From the NCBI GenBank assembly GCA_963749715.1, contig CAVVNR010000006.1:186001-250000 (forward strand): a stretch of 64,000 nt of DNA, in the 5' to 3' direction. Positions 45,337 to 55,014 of the stretch are shown here, in pieces (the stretch's first letter is position 1; each line of letters opens with the position of its first letter). Both the position numbers and the translations under genes were made by a program. Source of the DNA: Roseiarcus sp963749715. Lineage in GTDB: Bacteria; Pseudomonadota; Alphaproteobacteria; Rhizobiales; Beijerinckiaceae. The notes below the pieces were generated by a model. That model had not been told where the DNA came from. It saw only the letters and a program-made list of their open reading frames with translations, and made no database searches.

Positions 45337-45365
45337 TTGGACCGATCAATGGGGCTTCCTATATA
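45337..45365 (+). promoter_or_regulatory. Sigma-70-type promoter for the DUF1127 gene
   Basis: TTGGAC (45337-45342), a 17-base spacer, TATATA (45360-45365). GATCA sequences at about 45313 and 45344 flank the -35 and may be part of a LysR site. The coding start follows at 45450. Confidence 0.6.
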
Positions 45366-45449
45366 AAAAATCATTCCGGGACCGATTGGCCTCTCCCGGC
45401 GCTGCTGCGGCGCCGAACGAAAGGCCATCGCCTCGGGCAGGAGGCGAAC

Positions 45450-45719
45450 ATGGTTGCTTCATTTACACTTACAACCTCTCACGCGGCTGAGGCGGTTTGG
45501 CGCATTCTCACATGGCCGGCGCGTGTGAGCGCGGCGCGGCGCACGATGTCCGAACTGGCGCGGATGTCGGAATATGAGTTGCGCGACATCGGGCTTACCC
45601 GGTCCGACCTCAACGACGCGACGGCGCTGCCTCTCGATGCCGACCCGTCCGGCCTGCTCGTCAGGCGGCGGTCCTGGCGCGGGCGGCCGGCGGGCGGGCG
45701 GGCTGATCTCGCGGCCTGA
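45450..45719 (+). CDS. DUF1127 domain protein
   Basis: 89 residues with the DUF1127 core 'ARRTMSELARMSEYELRDIG' and 'LTRSDLNDA'. Such small Arg-rich proteins are common in alphaproteobacteria; some have been tied to stress response, RNA turnover and phosphate/carbon metabolism. AGGAGG precedes the ATG. Strong promoter elements lie upstream, and LysR is divergent. Confidence 0.88.
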   Translation: MVASFTLTTSHAAEAVWRILTWPARVSAARRTMSELARMSEYELRDIGLTRSDLNDATALPLDADPSGLLVRRRSWRGRPAGGRADLAA

Positions 45720-45831
45720 CGCGAGGCGCCGGCGGTCCCACGCCGAACGGGACGACCGGCACTCCCCAAAAGCGACGAAAAGGTCTAGGAGGTTCGATCT
45801 AAGCCCGCGAACGCTTTTCCGGAGGGATCTC

Positions 45832-47430
45832 ATGACCGCGCGCTCGGCCGCAGAAGGCGTCAAGATCAACGCCAGGCCAGGCGGCCGGCAGGCCGAGATC
45901 CTCAGCGCCGAGGCGCTGTCGTTTCTCGCCGGCCTGCACCGGCGCTTCAATCGCCGCCGCCTTGAGCTGCTCGTGCGGCGAATGGGGCGCCAGGAAGACT
46001 TCGACGCCGGCAAGGTGCCGGACTTTCTTCCCGAGACGAAATCGATCAGCGACGGCGACTGGAAAGTTGGGGCCATTCCGGCCGACCTCCTCGACCGCCG
46101 GGTCGAAATCACCGGCCCGGTCGATCGCAAGATGATCGTCAACGCGCTGAACTCGGGCGCGAAGGTGTTCATGGCCGATTTCGAGGACGCAACCTCGCCC
46201 ATGTTCGCCAACATGGTTGAGGGCCAGGCCAATCTCAAAGACCGTTGGGCGGGGAAGATCGACTTCACCGATCCTTCGACTGGAAAGGCCTACGCTCTCA
46301 AGAGCGACCCGGCAGTGTTGATGGTGCGCCCGCGCGGCTGGCATTTGCCCGAGCGGCACGTCGCCGTCGACGGCGAGGAGATGTCCGGGTCGCTGTTCGA
46401 CTTCGGCCTCTACGTCTTTCATTGCGCCAGGGCGCAGATTGCTCAGGGCGCGACGCCCGCCTTCTATCTGCCGAAACTGGAGAGCCGCCTCGAAGCGCGG
46501 CTGTGGGACGAAGTTTTCACCCACGCGGAGCGTGAACTCGGCGCGCCGCATGGATCGTTCAAGGCGACGGTGCTGATCGAGACGCTGCCGGCGGCGTTCG
46601 AGATGGACGAGATTCTCCACGAGTTGCGCGATCACATCGTCGGGCTCAATTGCGGCCGCTGGGACTATATCTTCTCGTTCATCAAGCGCCTCGGCAAGAA
46701 CCCCGCCTTCCTCACTCCGGATCGCTCGGAAATGACGATGGGCGAGGCGTTCCTCAGCGCTTACTCGCTCCTCCTGATCAAAACCTGCCACCGCCGCGGC
46801 GCCTTTGCGATGGGCGGCATGGCGGCGCAAATTCCGGTCAAGGGCGACAGCCGAGCGAACGAGGAAGCCTTCGCCAAGGTGCGCGCCGACAAGGAGCGCG
46901 AAGCCCGCAATGGCCATGACGGCACCTGGGTCGCCCATCCCGACCTGGTGCCGATCGCGATGGAGGTCTTCGACCGGCTGATGCCTGAGCCTAATCAGCT
47001 TTCGGTCAAACGCGACGACGTTCACGTGACCCAGGCTGAGCTCCTCGAGGTTCACAAGGGCAAACGCACCGAGGAGGGCCTGCGCGAGAACCTGCGCGTC
47101 GGCGTGCAATATATCGAGGCTTGGCTCAGGGGCCGCGGCGCGGTCCCGATCTATAACCTCATGGAGGACGCGGCGACGGCCGAGATCTCGCGCGCCCAGG
47201 TCTGGCAATGGCTGCATCTCAGGGCCAAGCTTGACGACGGCCGCGAGGCGACGCCGGCCCTGTTTCGCGAGGCGCTCAAGGGCGAGATGGAGCGGGTCAA
47301 GGGCGAGGTCGGCGCCAAGGCCTTCGACGGCGGACGCTTCAAGGAGGCGATCCAACTCTTCTCGGATATGTCTCTCAGCGACACGTTCGAGGAGTTCCTT
47401 ACCCTGCCGGCCTATCAGCTCATCGACTAG
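45832..47430 (+). CDS. aceB: Malate synthase A
   Basis: 532 residues. Key segments: 'NALNSGAKVFMADFEDATSP', 'LMVRPRGWHLPERHVAVDG', 'PAFYLPKLESRLEARLW', 'KATVLIETLPAAFEMDEIL', 'GLNCGRWDYIFSFIKRLGKN', 'GMAAQIPVKGD' and 'DGTWVAHPDLVPIAMEVF'. It condenses acetyl-CoA with glyoxylate in the glyoxylate bypass. ATG 45832 follows GGAGGG. Isocitrate lyase is not in the window. Confidence 0.95.
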   Translation: MTARSAAEGVKINARPGGRQAEILSAEALSFLAGLHRRFNRRRLELLVRRMGRQEDFDAGKVPDFLPETKSISDGDWKVGAIPADLLDRRVEITGPVDRKMIVNALNSGAKVFMADFEDATSPMFANMVEGQANLKDRWAGKIDFTDPSTGKAYALKSDPAVLMVRPRGWHLPERHVAVDGEEMSGSLFDFGLYVFHCARAQIAQGATPAFYLPKLESRLEARLWDEVFTHAERELGAPHGSFKATVLIETLPAAFEMDEILHELRDHIVGLNCGRWDYIFSFIKRLGKNPAFLTPDRSEMTMGEAFLSAYSLLLIKTCHRRGAFAMGGMAAQIPVKGDSRANEEAFAKVRADKEREARNGHDGTWVAHPDLVPIAMEVFDRLMPEPNQLSVKRDDVHVTQAELLEVHKGKRTEEGLRENLRVGVQYIEAWLRGRGAVPIYNLMEDAATAEISRAQVWQWLHLRAKLDDGREATPALFREALKGEMERVKGEVGAKAFDGGRFKEAIQLFSDMSLSDTFEEFLTLPAYQLID

Positions 47431-47455
47431 CCAATCCGGAGGTCGAAGTTCTCGC

Positions 47456-47486
47456 GGTGGCCGGTCAAAAGCCGCAGCCGGCCGCC
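47456..47486. terminator. GC-rich hairpin between aceB and hemH
   Basis: GGTGGCCGG (47456-47464) and CCGGCCGCC (47478-47486) form a 9-pair stem with one G-T pair and a 13-base loop. It lies between two convergent genes. No T-tract follows on either strand, so intrinsic termination is only a possibility. Confidence 0.35.
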
Positions 47487-47520
47487 ACAAGATAAAGCCA
47501 CACTGCGCGGTTTCCGCCAA

Positions 47521-48609
47521 TCACAGTCGGCGCTCTGCGGAGGGGTTGACCCTCAAACTCGCCCACCCGGCCAGCTCGCGCCGAGCGACCGCTTCGATAA
47601 CCGCGACGCCTTCCGCGCTGTCGTTGAGGCACGGAATGGCGGCGAAGCGCTCTCCGCCCGCCTGGCGGAAGTAACCCGCATTTTCAACGCCGATTTCCTC
47701 GAGCGTCTCAAGGCAGTCGGCGGCGAATCCCGGAGTCACGACCGCTACGCGTTTGACGCCGCGGGAGGCGAGCTCGCGCACGGTGTCGGCGGTATAGGGC
47801 TTCAACCACTCGGCGCGGCCGAAGCGGGATTGGAACGTCATCTTGAGCCGCTCCCCGTCCAGCTTGAGCGCCTCGCCGAGCAGCCGCGTCGTCTTGGCGC
47901 AATGACAATAGTAGGGATCGCCGTCGTCGAAATAGGCTTGCGGAATTCCGTGATAGGAGGCGACCACCACTTCGGGTTCGAAGTCGAGATTCGCGACTCC
48001 GGCGCGGATGGAGCTGGCGAGGGCGTCGATATAGACATGATCGTCGTAATAGGGCGCGGCCATCCGAAGCGCCGGCTGCCAGCGCATCGCCCCCAACGCT
48101 TGGAAGACCTTGTCGCCGACGGTCGCGGTCGAAGCGGCGCAGTATTGCGGATAGAGCGGAATGACGAGAATGCGGTCGCAGCCCTCAGCCTGGAGCGTCT
48201 TGAGACGCTCGCCAATCGGCGGCGCGCCATAACGCATGGCCCAGTCGACAACGACCTCCTTCTCGAGATTACCGAGCGCAAGCCCGAGCTTTTCGCTTTG
48301 CGAGCGCGTGATCGTCTTCAGCGGCCCCTCGTTCCTCTCCTTGTTCCAGATGGACTTGTAATCACGCCCCTTGGCGCGTGGTCGCGTCAACAGAATCAGC
48401 TGGAGGATCGGAAGCCAAATGAGGCGCGGCGCCTCTATGACTCGGCGATCGGACAGAAACTCCTTCAGATAGCGACGAATCGACCGGTAGTCGACGCCTT
48501 CCGGCGTACCGAGATTGACGATCAGCACCCCGATCCGGCCGCTCGGCGCCGTCGGGTGCGCCGCTGGGCGAAAGGCGCGGGCCCTTTTCGGGAGGTTCGA
48601 TATATTCAT
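47521..48609 (-). CDS. hemH: Ferrochelatase
   Basis: 362 residues. 'RIGVLIVNLGTPEGVDYRSI', 'EAPRLIWLPILQLILL', 'LVIPLYPQYCAASTATVGDK', catalytic His in 'VVVASYHGIPQAYFDDGD', 'SRFGRAEWLKPYT', and 'VVTPGFAADCLETLEEIG'. It inserts Fe2+ into protoporphyrin IX at the inner membrane. It lies 51 bases downstream of msrB on the same strand. Confidence 0.95.
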   Translation of the reverse strand: MNISNLPKRARAFRPAAHPTAPSGRIGVLIVNLGTPEGVDYRSIRRYLKEFLSDRRVIEAPRLIWLPILQLILLTRPRAKGRDYKSIWNKERNEGPLKTITRSQSEKLGLALGNLEKEVVVDWAMRYGAPPIGERLKTLQAEGCDRILVIPLYPQYCAASTATVGDKVFQALGAMRWQPALRMAAPYYDDHVYIDALASSIRAGVANLDFEPEVVVASYHGIPQAYFDDGDPYYCHCAKTTRLLGEALKLDGERLKMTFQSRFGRAEWLKPYTADTVRELASRGVKRVAVVTPGFAADCLETLEEIGVENAGYFRQAGGERFAAIPCLNDSAEGVAVIEAVARRELAGWASLRVNPSAERRL

Positions 48610-48660
48610 GAAGACGCCTTCATCGCTGCTCGGCCGCGCCTCGCCGCCGCTGGCATTCCC

Positions 48661-49071
48661 TCACCGGCTTGCCGCCGGCGTGAAATTGGTCGCGACTCCG
48701 TTGATGCAATAGCGCAGTCCCGTCGGAGGGGGTCCGTCGGGAAACACGTGACCGAGGTGCGAGCCGCAACGCGAGCAATGCACTTCGGTGCGCGTCATGC
48801 CAAGGCCGCGGTCGACCGTAGTTTCGATCGAGCCTTCGATCGGGATGTTGAAGCTCGGCCAGCCCGTGCCGCTCTCGAACTTGGTCCTGCTCTCGAACAG
48901 CGGCTGCCCGCAGGCGGCGCAAGCGAACACGCCCGCCCGCTTTTCATACAGAAGCGCACAGCTGCCTGGCCGCTCCGTCCCATGCCCGCGCATGATCGCG
49001 TACTGCTCGGGGGTCAGGATGGCGCGCCACTCAGCTTCCGTGTGCGTAACGGGGAAGTGGTCTTCTTTCAT
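48661..49071 (-). CDS. msrB: Peptide methionine-(R)-S-oxide reductase
   Basis: 136 residues. Zinc-binding 'FACAACGQPLFES' and 'VHCSRCGSHLGHVFPDGP', 'KFESGTGWPSF' and catalytic Cys in 'LRYCINGVATNF'. It repairs methionine-R-sulfoxide. ATG 49071 is preceded by GAGGA; homology does not extend upstream. Confidence 0.95.
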   Translation of the reverse strand: MKEDHFPVTHTEAEWRAILTPEQYAIMRGHGTERPGSCALLYEKRAGVFACAACGQPLFESRTKFESGTGWPSFNIPIEGSIETTVDRGLGMTRTEVHCSRCGSHLGHVFPDGPPPTGLRYCINGVATNFTPAASR

Positions 49072-49216
49072 GCGATCCTCCTTTAGACGTTTATATAGGC
49101 TCGATCGGCGCTGGCTGCACTCCCCTTTACGGTTGCGAGCGCCCCTGACTTGCGCGTCGACCTCAACCGTCCGGACGACGTTGCATAAAGGCCGAGCGGC
49201 CGCCAAAATCACTGAT

Positions 49217-50030
49217 ATGGCGGAGAGAAAGATCGATCGGCGCCTCGTCGCGGCGGCTGCGGTCGCGCTGGCTGTCTATGTCGTTGCGGCTTACCTTCTC
49301 GCCCCCGTCGTCTGGCGTCACTTCGAGCGTCAGCCCGCTCTCGCCGGGCTTGGGGCCACGACCCGCACCACCCTCGGGCTCCCGGGCGATGCGATCAACG
49401 TCGGGCTCGAAGGCTCCGAAGACGACGTGCTCTGCGCCATGCACGCGGCCGGGTGGCGGCCCGCCGACCCGGTCACGCTGAGTTCAAGCGCGCGGATCGT
49501 CGGCAGCGTCCTGCTCGACCGCCCCTACCTGGACGCGCCGGTGAGTTCCCCTCTTCTACGAGAACCGGAAGCAGGATCTGGCCTTCGAGAAGCCCTCGGG
49601 TCAAAGCGCGAAGACGCGTCATCATATGCGGTTGTGGAAAGCGCTCGACGAGGGGGACGACGGCCTCCCCGTCTGGCTCGGGGCCGCTGTCTACGACGAT
49701 GGCCTCGGCGTCAGTCACTACACCGGGCAGATCACCCACCACACCGCGCCGGACATCGACGCCGAGCGGGATTTCCTGATGTCCGACCTCGCCCAAGCCA
49801 AGAAGGTCGTAGAGCTTTACTCGGTGAGCGGCGTCGGCCCCACGTTGTTTGCGCGCAATGGCGGCGGCGATCCTTATTTCACCGACGGCGACATCGCCTT
49901 CGCCAGGTTGGCCTCGGGATGCGAGGGCCAGGAGGGCGCGCCTCAGACGTTGCTAGAACCGCCCCGGATCGAGGCGAAAAACGCCCTCTTTTCCTGGCTG
50001 AGGTCGATTTTGCGGTCGCTGCCGCAAACG
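49217..50030 (+). CDS. LssY C-terminal domain protein (frameshifted, end uncertain)
   Basis: An N-terminal membrane helix ('LVAAAAVALAVYVVAAYLLA') precedes the LssY_C domain: 'INVGLEGSEDDVLCAMHAAG', 'WRPADPVTLSSSARIVGS', then after a one-base shift near 49552 'YENRKQDLAFEKPSGQSAK', 'HHMRLWKALDEGDDGLPVWL' and 'HHTAPDIDAERDFLMSDL'. The second frame has no stop before 51014, running antisense through purU, so another indel near 49990-50040 probably hides the real stop. Function unknown; related domains occur in type I secretion and membrane-associated PAP2 proteins. Confidence 0.72.
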
Positions 50031-50033
50031 CTT

Positions 50034-50897
50034 CTACTCGGCGAATACGACCGTTTTGCCGTGATTGAGGAGCACTCGATCTTCGAGCACGTTGGCGACC
50101 GCGCGGGCGAGCACGCGGCGCTCAACGTCGCGCCCCTTCCGCACCAGGTCGTCCGGGGTGTCGCGATGGCTGATGCGCTCGACGTCCTGTTCGATGATCG
50201 GCCCTTCGTCGAGATCGGAAGTGACGAAATGGGCGGTGGCTCCAATCAGCTTGACACCGCGCTCGTGCGCCTGGTGATAGGGCTTCGCTCCCTTGAAGCC
50301 CGGCAGGAACGAATGGTGAATGTTGACGCAACGCCCTTGGAGTTTGGCGGCGAAGCCGTCCGACAGAATCTGCATGTAGCGGGCGAGAATGACGAGATCG
50401 GCCCCGGCGGATTTGATCAGCATCCACGCCTCCGCTTCCTGCTCCATCTTGGTTTGCTTGGTGATCGGCAGGTGGTGAAAGGGAATGTCGCCGAATTCGA
50501 TGTGAGCGTAAGTCTCGCGCGGATAATTGGCGATGATGGCTGCCGGATCCATCGCCAATTCGCCGCTGCGCCAGCGATAAAGAAGATCGACAAGACAATG
50601 GTCGAAGCGCGAGACCATGAGCACGGCCCGCTTGCGGCGGTCGGCCGGGCGCATCGACCAGGTCATCGTGAACCCGTCGGCGATCGCCTTGAACTTTTCA
50701 CCAAGGCGCTCGATGTCGGCATGCGGTCCGGCGGGGTTGAACACCACCCGCATGAAGAAGTTGCCGGTCTCCGTGTCGTCGAACTGCTGGGCGTCGAGAA
50801 TGTTGAAACCGCCGTCGAACAGCGCCGTCGAGACCTTGGCGACGATCCCGGGCCGGTTGGCGCACGACAAGGTGAGAATGTGGCGCGGGCTCGACAT
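50034..50897 (-). CDS. purU: Formyltetrahydrofolate deformylase
   Basis: 287 residues. N-terminal ACT domain ('LTLSCANRPGIVAKVSTALF'), then the formyl-transferase fold with 'MVSRFDHCLVDLLYRWRSGE', 'LARYMQILSDGF', 'CVNIHHSFLPGFKGAKPYHQ' and 'GATAHFVTSDLDEGPII'. It hydrolyses 10-formyl-THF to formate and THF, balancing one-carbon pools; this is of note in a possible C1-using host. Confidence 0.94.
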   Translation of the reverse strand: MSSPRHILTLSCANRPGIVAKVSTALFDGGFNILDAQQFDDTETGNFFMRVVFNPAGPHADIERLGEKFKAIADGFTMTWSMRPADRRKRAVLMVSRFDHCLVDLLYRWRSGELAMDPAAIIANYPRETYAHIEFGDIPFHHLPITKQTKMEQEAEAWMLIKSAGADLVILARYMQILSDGFAAKLQGRCVNIHHSFLPGFKGAKPYHQAHERGVKLIGATAHFVTSDLDEGPIIEQDVERISHRDTPDDLVRKGRDVERRVLARAVANVLEDRVLLNHGKTVVFAE

Positions 50898-51003
50898 CGT
50901 GACCCCTCTGTAGGACCCCCGCGGCCCGGTCGGGCGCGGATCCCGCGGCTAGCTATGGCAGAGGGCGGCAGGGGCGCAAGGGTCAGTCCGACGGACGGCG
51001 CCG

Positions 51004-51672
51004 CTACTGCCTGACCCGTTTGAGGATCTGCTCGACGGAAGGTTCAATTCGTTCGACGATGGCCTCCACGCCATCGGCAGTTGGATGCATGCCGTCGGCT
51101 TGGTTGAGCTTCGCGTCGCCCGCAACGCCGTCAAGGAAGAACGGGTAGAGCGCGACCTCGTGAGCTTCGGACAAGGCCGGATAGATGGCGGAGAATTCGC
51201 GACCGTATTCGACGCCAAGATTTGGCGCCGCGCGCATGCCGGCGATGAGGGTCGGCAGTCGGGCGTCGTGAGCTTTGTCCAGGATCGCCGAGAGCGCCTT
51301 CTTCGTCACCTGGGGCGGCAGCCCGCGCAGCATGTCGTTGGCTCCGAGTTCGACGATCAACGCGTCCGTACCCGTCGGGACGGCCCATTCATACCGCGCA
51401 AGCCCATCCGCGGCTGTGTCGCCCGACACCCCTGCATTGAGGATCTCGACGTCCCAGCCCTTGGCGCGAAGCGCCGCCTGCAAGCGTTCCGGGAAGGCCT
51501 TGCCGGGCGGCAAGCCGAGGCCCGCGGTCAGGCTGTCTCCCAGGACGACGAGGCGAAGCGTCCGCGCCGCGGCAGGCGGAGCCGCGATGAGAACCGTCGC
51601 GAATGCGGCCGCCTGGACGAGGAGGAGCCAATGCCCATATGAGGGCGGCTTCGCTTTATGGAATTCCGGCAA
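51004..51672 (-). CDS. tesA: Arylesterase/lysophospholipase, TesA-type GDSL hydrolase
   Basis: 222 residues. Signal sequence ('WLLLVQAAAFATVLIAAPPA') then SGNH blocks: 'LVVLGDSLTAGLGLPPG', 'ILNAGVSGDTAADGLAR', 'LIVELGANDMLRGLPPQ' and 'NQADGMHPTADGVEA'. A periplasmic esterase/thioesterase is expected. It starts at TTG 51672 with GGGAG upstream; that codon touches the ATG of the divergent ABC gene. The tesA-ybbA-ybbP layout matches E. coli. Confidence 0.9.
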   Translation of the reverse strand: MPEFHKAKPPSYGHWLLLVQAAAFATVLIAAPPAAARTLRLVVLGDSLTAGLGLPPGKAFPERLQAALRAKGWDVEILNAGVSGDTAADGLARYEWAVPTGTDALIVELGANDMLRGLPPQVTKKALSAILDKAHDARLPTLIAGMRAAPNLGVEYGREFSAIYPALSEAHEVALYPFFLDGVAGDAKLNQADGMHPTADGVEAIVERIEPSVEQILKRVRQ

Positions 51673-52364
51673 TGGCGCTCCCAGCGGTCGTGATGCGCGG
51701 CGTCGACCTCAGCCTCGGTCGTGGCGCGGCTCGCGTGCATATCTTGCGCGACGTCGCGCTGACAATCGGCAAGGGCGAAGCGGTGGGCATTGTCGGCCCC
51801 TCAGGCTCGGGAAAATCAACCCTGTTGATGATCATGGCCGGGCTTGAGCGGCCAGACAGGGGCGAGGTCGAGATCGACGGCGTCAAGCTCGGCGCGATGA
51901 ATGAAGACGCTTTGGCCCGTTTTCGCGGGCAGCGCATTGGCATCGTGTTCCAGTCCTTTCACCTCATCCCGACAATGACCGCGCTCGAAAACGTTGCGGC
52001 CCCGCTCGAGCTCGCCGGCGCGAACGATGCGACGGCGCGCGCGAGCGCCGAGCTCGAGCAGGTGGGTCTCGGCGACCGTCTCGCTCACTATCCCGCACAG
52101 CTCTCGGGCGGCGAGCAGCAGCGCGTCGCGCTTGCTCGCGCGCTCTGCCCGCGCCCGTCATTGCTGATCGCCGACGAGCCGACCGGCAATCTCGACGAGG
52201 CCACAGGGAGCGCGATTGTGGACTTGATATTCGATTTGCCGGCGCGGCGCGGCGCGACGCTGGCGCTTGTGACCCACGACGCCGCCCTCGCCGCCCGTTG
52301 CGACCGCGTGATTCGCATGCGTTCGGGCAAAGTCGAGGAAACTCCAACCGCCGTCGCCGTATGA
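51672..52364 (+). CDS. ABC transporter ATP-binding protein, YbbA/LolD-like
   Basis: 230 residues. Walker A 'GIVGPSGSGKSTLLMIMAGL', Q-loop 'GIVFQSFHLIPTMTALENV', signature 'AQLSGGEQQRVALARALC', Walker B 'LLIADEPTGNLDEATG' and H-loop 'LALVTHDAALAARC'. It pairs with the FtsX-type permease that follows (ATGA overlap). MacB/LolD-type transporters move envelope lipids or lipoproteins without classical import; the substrate here is unknown. A start at the downstream GTG/ATG near 51687-51690 is also possible. Confidence 0.9.
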   Translation: MALPAVVMRGVDLSLGRGAARVHILRDVALTIGKGEAVGIVGPSGSGKSTLLMIMAGLERPDRGEVEIDGVKLGAMNEDALARFRGQRIGIVFQSFHLIPTMTALENVAAPLELAGANDATARASAELEQVGLGDRLAHYPAQLSGGEQQRVALARALCPRPSLLIADEPTGNLDEATGSAIVDLIFDLPARRGATLALVTHDAALAARCDRVIRMRSGKVEETPTAVAV

Positions 52365-54937
52365 ACGCGCCCGCCGTTTTCCCCCGGACGCGCGGCCGTA
52401 TGCCGATGGCGCGCTTCGCCATTCGCGACTTGCGCGGCGGGTTCGGAGGTCTGCGCATCTTTCTTCTCTGCATCGCGCTCGGCGTGGCGGCGATCGTCGG
52501 GGTCGAAAGTCTCGCGCGGGCGCTCAACGACGGCCTGGGGCGCGAAGGACGCGTGATTCTCGGCGGCGACGCGTCGTTCTCGCTCATTCATCGCCGCCTC
52601 TCGGCTGATGAACGGCAGTTTCTCGAAAGTCATGGGTCGCTGTCGACAGTTGCGTCGATGCGCGCCATGGCCAGAACCGAGAGCGACGATGCGACGCTCG
52701 TCGAGGTCAAAGCCGTCGAACCGTCGTGGCCGCGCATTGGCGAAGCCGTGTTTGCCCCGCCGATGCCGCTCGGCGAAGCGCTCACCGAGAAGGACGGGGC
52801 GTTCGGAGCGGCAGTGGAGGAGGCGCTGCTGGCTCGACTGAACTTGAAGCTCGGCGACGTCATTCGCATCGGCGAGGCGAAATTCGCGATTCGGACCGCC
52901 CTGATCAGCGAACCGGATCGATTGGCGACAGGCGTCGGTCTCGGTCCCCGCGTCGTCATTTCGCAAGCGGCGCTCGACGCCACGGGGCTGGTTCAACCCG
53001 GATCCCTGGTTCGCTGGACAACCCGCGTCATTATGGGCGGAGCGGGCGGCGCGCCGGACGAAGCCGCGGTCCAAGCTCTGCTCGGCGCGGCCAAGCGGGC
53101 TTTTCCGCAGGCCGGATGGGACGCCCGCTCGCGCCTCAGCGTCTCCCCTGACTTCAGCCGCGATCTCGATCGGTTCGCCGAGTTCCTGACGCTGGCCGGA
53201 TTGTTGTCGTTGGTCGTCGGCGGGGTCGGCGTCGCCAACGCAGCGCAGGGCTTCGTCGAACGCAAGAGGGCGACGCTGGCGATTTTGAAGGCGATCGGCG
53301 CGACCGGAACGAGCGTGGTGGCGCTCGCGCTCGCTGAGTTCTCCGTCGTCGCGCTGATTGGCGCGCTCGCCGGCGCGGCGCTTGGCGCCATGATCCCATT
53401 TGCCGTCGATTGGCTGTTCGGGTCGCTGCTGCCAATCCCGATCGCCCCGTCGATCGAACCGAGCGTGATCGGCCTTGGCGTGGCGTTTGGGCTGCTGACG
53501 GCGCTCACCTTCTCGATTGCGCCGCTCGGACGGGCGCACGACCTGCCGGTCGCAGCCCTGATCCGCGATCTGGCGGAGGAGCATCAGGGCTGGCCTCGTA
53601 AGCGCTATCTCGCCGGCGCCGCGGTCGCGGCGGCGGCGCTGGTGGGGTTGGCCGTCCTGACGAGCCCACAACGTTCGGTCGCAACGATCGTCGCCGGCGC
53701 GACAGTTGCCGCTTTTGTCGCGCTGCGGCTTGTCGCGCTGGGCATCGCTCTCCTCGCCCGCCGCGCGCCCAAATCGCGATTCATCGAATGGCGCATGGCG
53801 CTGGCTGCGATCGGGCGACCCGGCGCGCTGACGGCGTCCGTCGTGCAATCGCTGGGCCTGGGTCTCGCGGCGCTGGTCGCGCTCACTCTTATCGACGCGA
53901 ATATGCGAGCCGAGTTGCTTCAGTCCGAACCGGGCGTGACGCCGAGCTTCTTTTTCCTCGATGTGCCCGGCGCGGACGCGGGGGCGTTTCGAGACTTCCT
54001 CAGGCGTGAGGCCCCTGGCGTCAAGATCAGCGAGACGCCGATGATGCGCGGGCGCTTCGTCCGGATCGGCGACACGCCGGCCGAAGCGGTCAAGGCCAGA
54101 GACAATGTCGCCTGGGCGCTCGAAGGCGACCGCGGCGTGACTTTCGCCGAAAGACGGCCCGAAGGTTCGGAGGTGGTCGCGGGCGAATGGTGGCCGAACG
54201 ACTATTCCGGTCCGCCGCTGGTCTCGATGGAGAAGGAAGTCGCGGAGGGCCTGGGTCTCCAGGTCGGCGACACGGTTGTCGTCAACGTGCTCGGCCGAGA
54301 TATCGCCGCGAAGGTGGCGAACCTGCGCAAGGTCAATTGGCGCAGTTTCGCGATCAATTTCGTGCTGGTCTATTCGCCCAATACGCTCAAAGGCGCGCCA
54401 TACACCGAACTGGTCTCTGCGGCCCTGCCGCCGGCCGGGGGACCGGAAGCCGAGCCTGCGCTCCTGCGCGCGGCGGCGCGCCAGTTCCCCGCGGTCGCCA
54501 GCGTCCGGGTGCGCGAAGCGCTGGAAAGCGTCGAGGCTTTGGTCGCGAAGCTGGCGCTCGCCATTCGCGCCGCCACCGGCGTCGCTCTGACGACTTCGGT
54601 CCTGGTGCTCGCCGGGGCGCTGGCGGCCAATCGGCGCGCGCGCCTCGCCGATGCGACCGTCCTGAAAATCCTCGGCGCCACGCGCGGACGGCTGGCCGCG
54701 ATGTTCCTGATCGAATATGCGCTTCTGGGTGCTTCGACTGCCGCATTCGCCATCGGCGCGGGGACGCTCGGCGCCTATCTGGTCGTCAACCGTATGATGC
54801 AGTCCGGCTTCGTCTTCGACTGGGCAAGTTCGCTTGCCGCCGCCAGCGGAGGTCTTGCGGTCACCGTCGGGTTTGGCATGATCGGCGCCTGGCGGGTCCT
54901 CAGCCAGAAGCCGGCGGCCTACCTCCGCGAATTGTAG
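52361..54937 (+). CDS. FtsX-like ABC permease, YbbP type
   Basis: 858 residues. N-terminal helix near residues 30-50 ('LRIFLLCIALGVAAIVGVES'), a large periplasmic domain, three helices with 'RKRATLAILKAIGATGTSVV', a further helix group, a second periplasmic domain with 'VVAGEWWPNDYSGPPLVSME', and a C-terminal helix set with 'ATVLKILGATRGRLAAMFL'. The duplicated FtsX arrangement is as in E. coli YbbP. Overlaps the ATPase gene by ATGA. Confidence 0.9.
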   Translation: MNAPAVFPRTRGRMPMARFAIRDLRGGFGGLRIFLLCIALGVAAIVGVESLARALNDGLGREGRVILGGDASFSLIHRRLSADERQFLESHGSLSTVASMRAMARTESDDATLVEVKAVEPSWPRIGEAVFAPPMPLGEALTEKDGAFGAAVEEALLARLNLKLGDVIRIGEAKFAIRTALISEPDRLATGVGLGPRVVISQAALDATGLVQPGSLVRWTTRVIMGGAGGAPDEAAVQALLGAAKRAFPQAGWDARSRLSVSPDFSRDLDRFAEFLTLAGLLSLVVGGVGVANAAQGFVERKRATLAILKAIGATGTSVVALALAEFSVVALIGALAGAALGAMIPFAVDWLFGSLLPIPIAPSIEPSVIGLGVAFGLLTALTFSIAPLGRAHDLPVAALIRDLAEEHQGWPRKRYLAGAAVAAAALVGLAVLTSPQRSVATIVAGATVAAFVALRLVALGIALLARRAPKSRFIEWRMALAAIGRPGALTASVVQSLGLGLAALVALTLIDANMRAELLQSEPGVTPSFFFLDVPGADAGAFRDFLRREAPGVKISETPMMRGRFVRIGDTPAEAVKARDNVAWALEGDRGVTFAERRPEGSEVVAGEWWPNDYSGPPLVSMEKEVAEGLGLQVGDTVVVNVLGRDIAAKVANLRKVNWRSFAINFVLVYSPNTLKGAPYTELVSAALPPAGGPEAEPALLRAAARQFPAVASVRVREALESVEALVAKLALAIRAATGVALTTSVLVLAGALAANRRARLADATVLKILGATRGRLAAMFLIEYALLGASTAAFAIGAGTLGAYLVVNRMMQSGFVFDWASSLAAASGGLAVTVGFGMIGAWRVLSQKPAAYLREL

Positions 54938-55014
54938 GTGGGGGGCGCGGAAACGGAGGCTCAGCTTTTGTGTTAGACACGTGCGGACTGGCGGGCGACC
55001 CATCGGGGGCGGGC

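Noticed and set aside
52088..55003. A 971-codon open frame on the minus strand opposite the YbbP-like permease gene
   Set aside because: It is rich in Arg, Asp and Gly in the manner of antisense frames in GC-rich DNA, has no recognisable motif, and lies fully opposite a well-supported gene.
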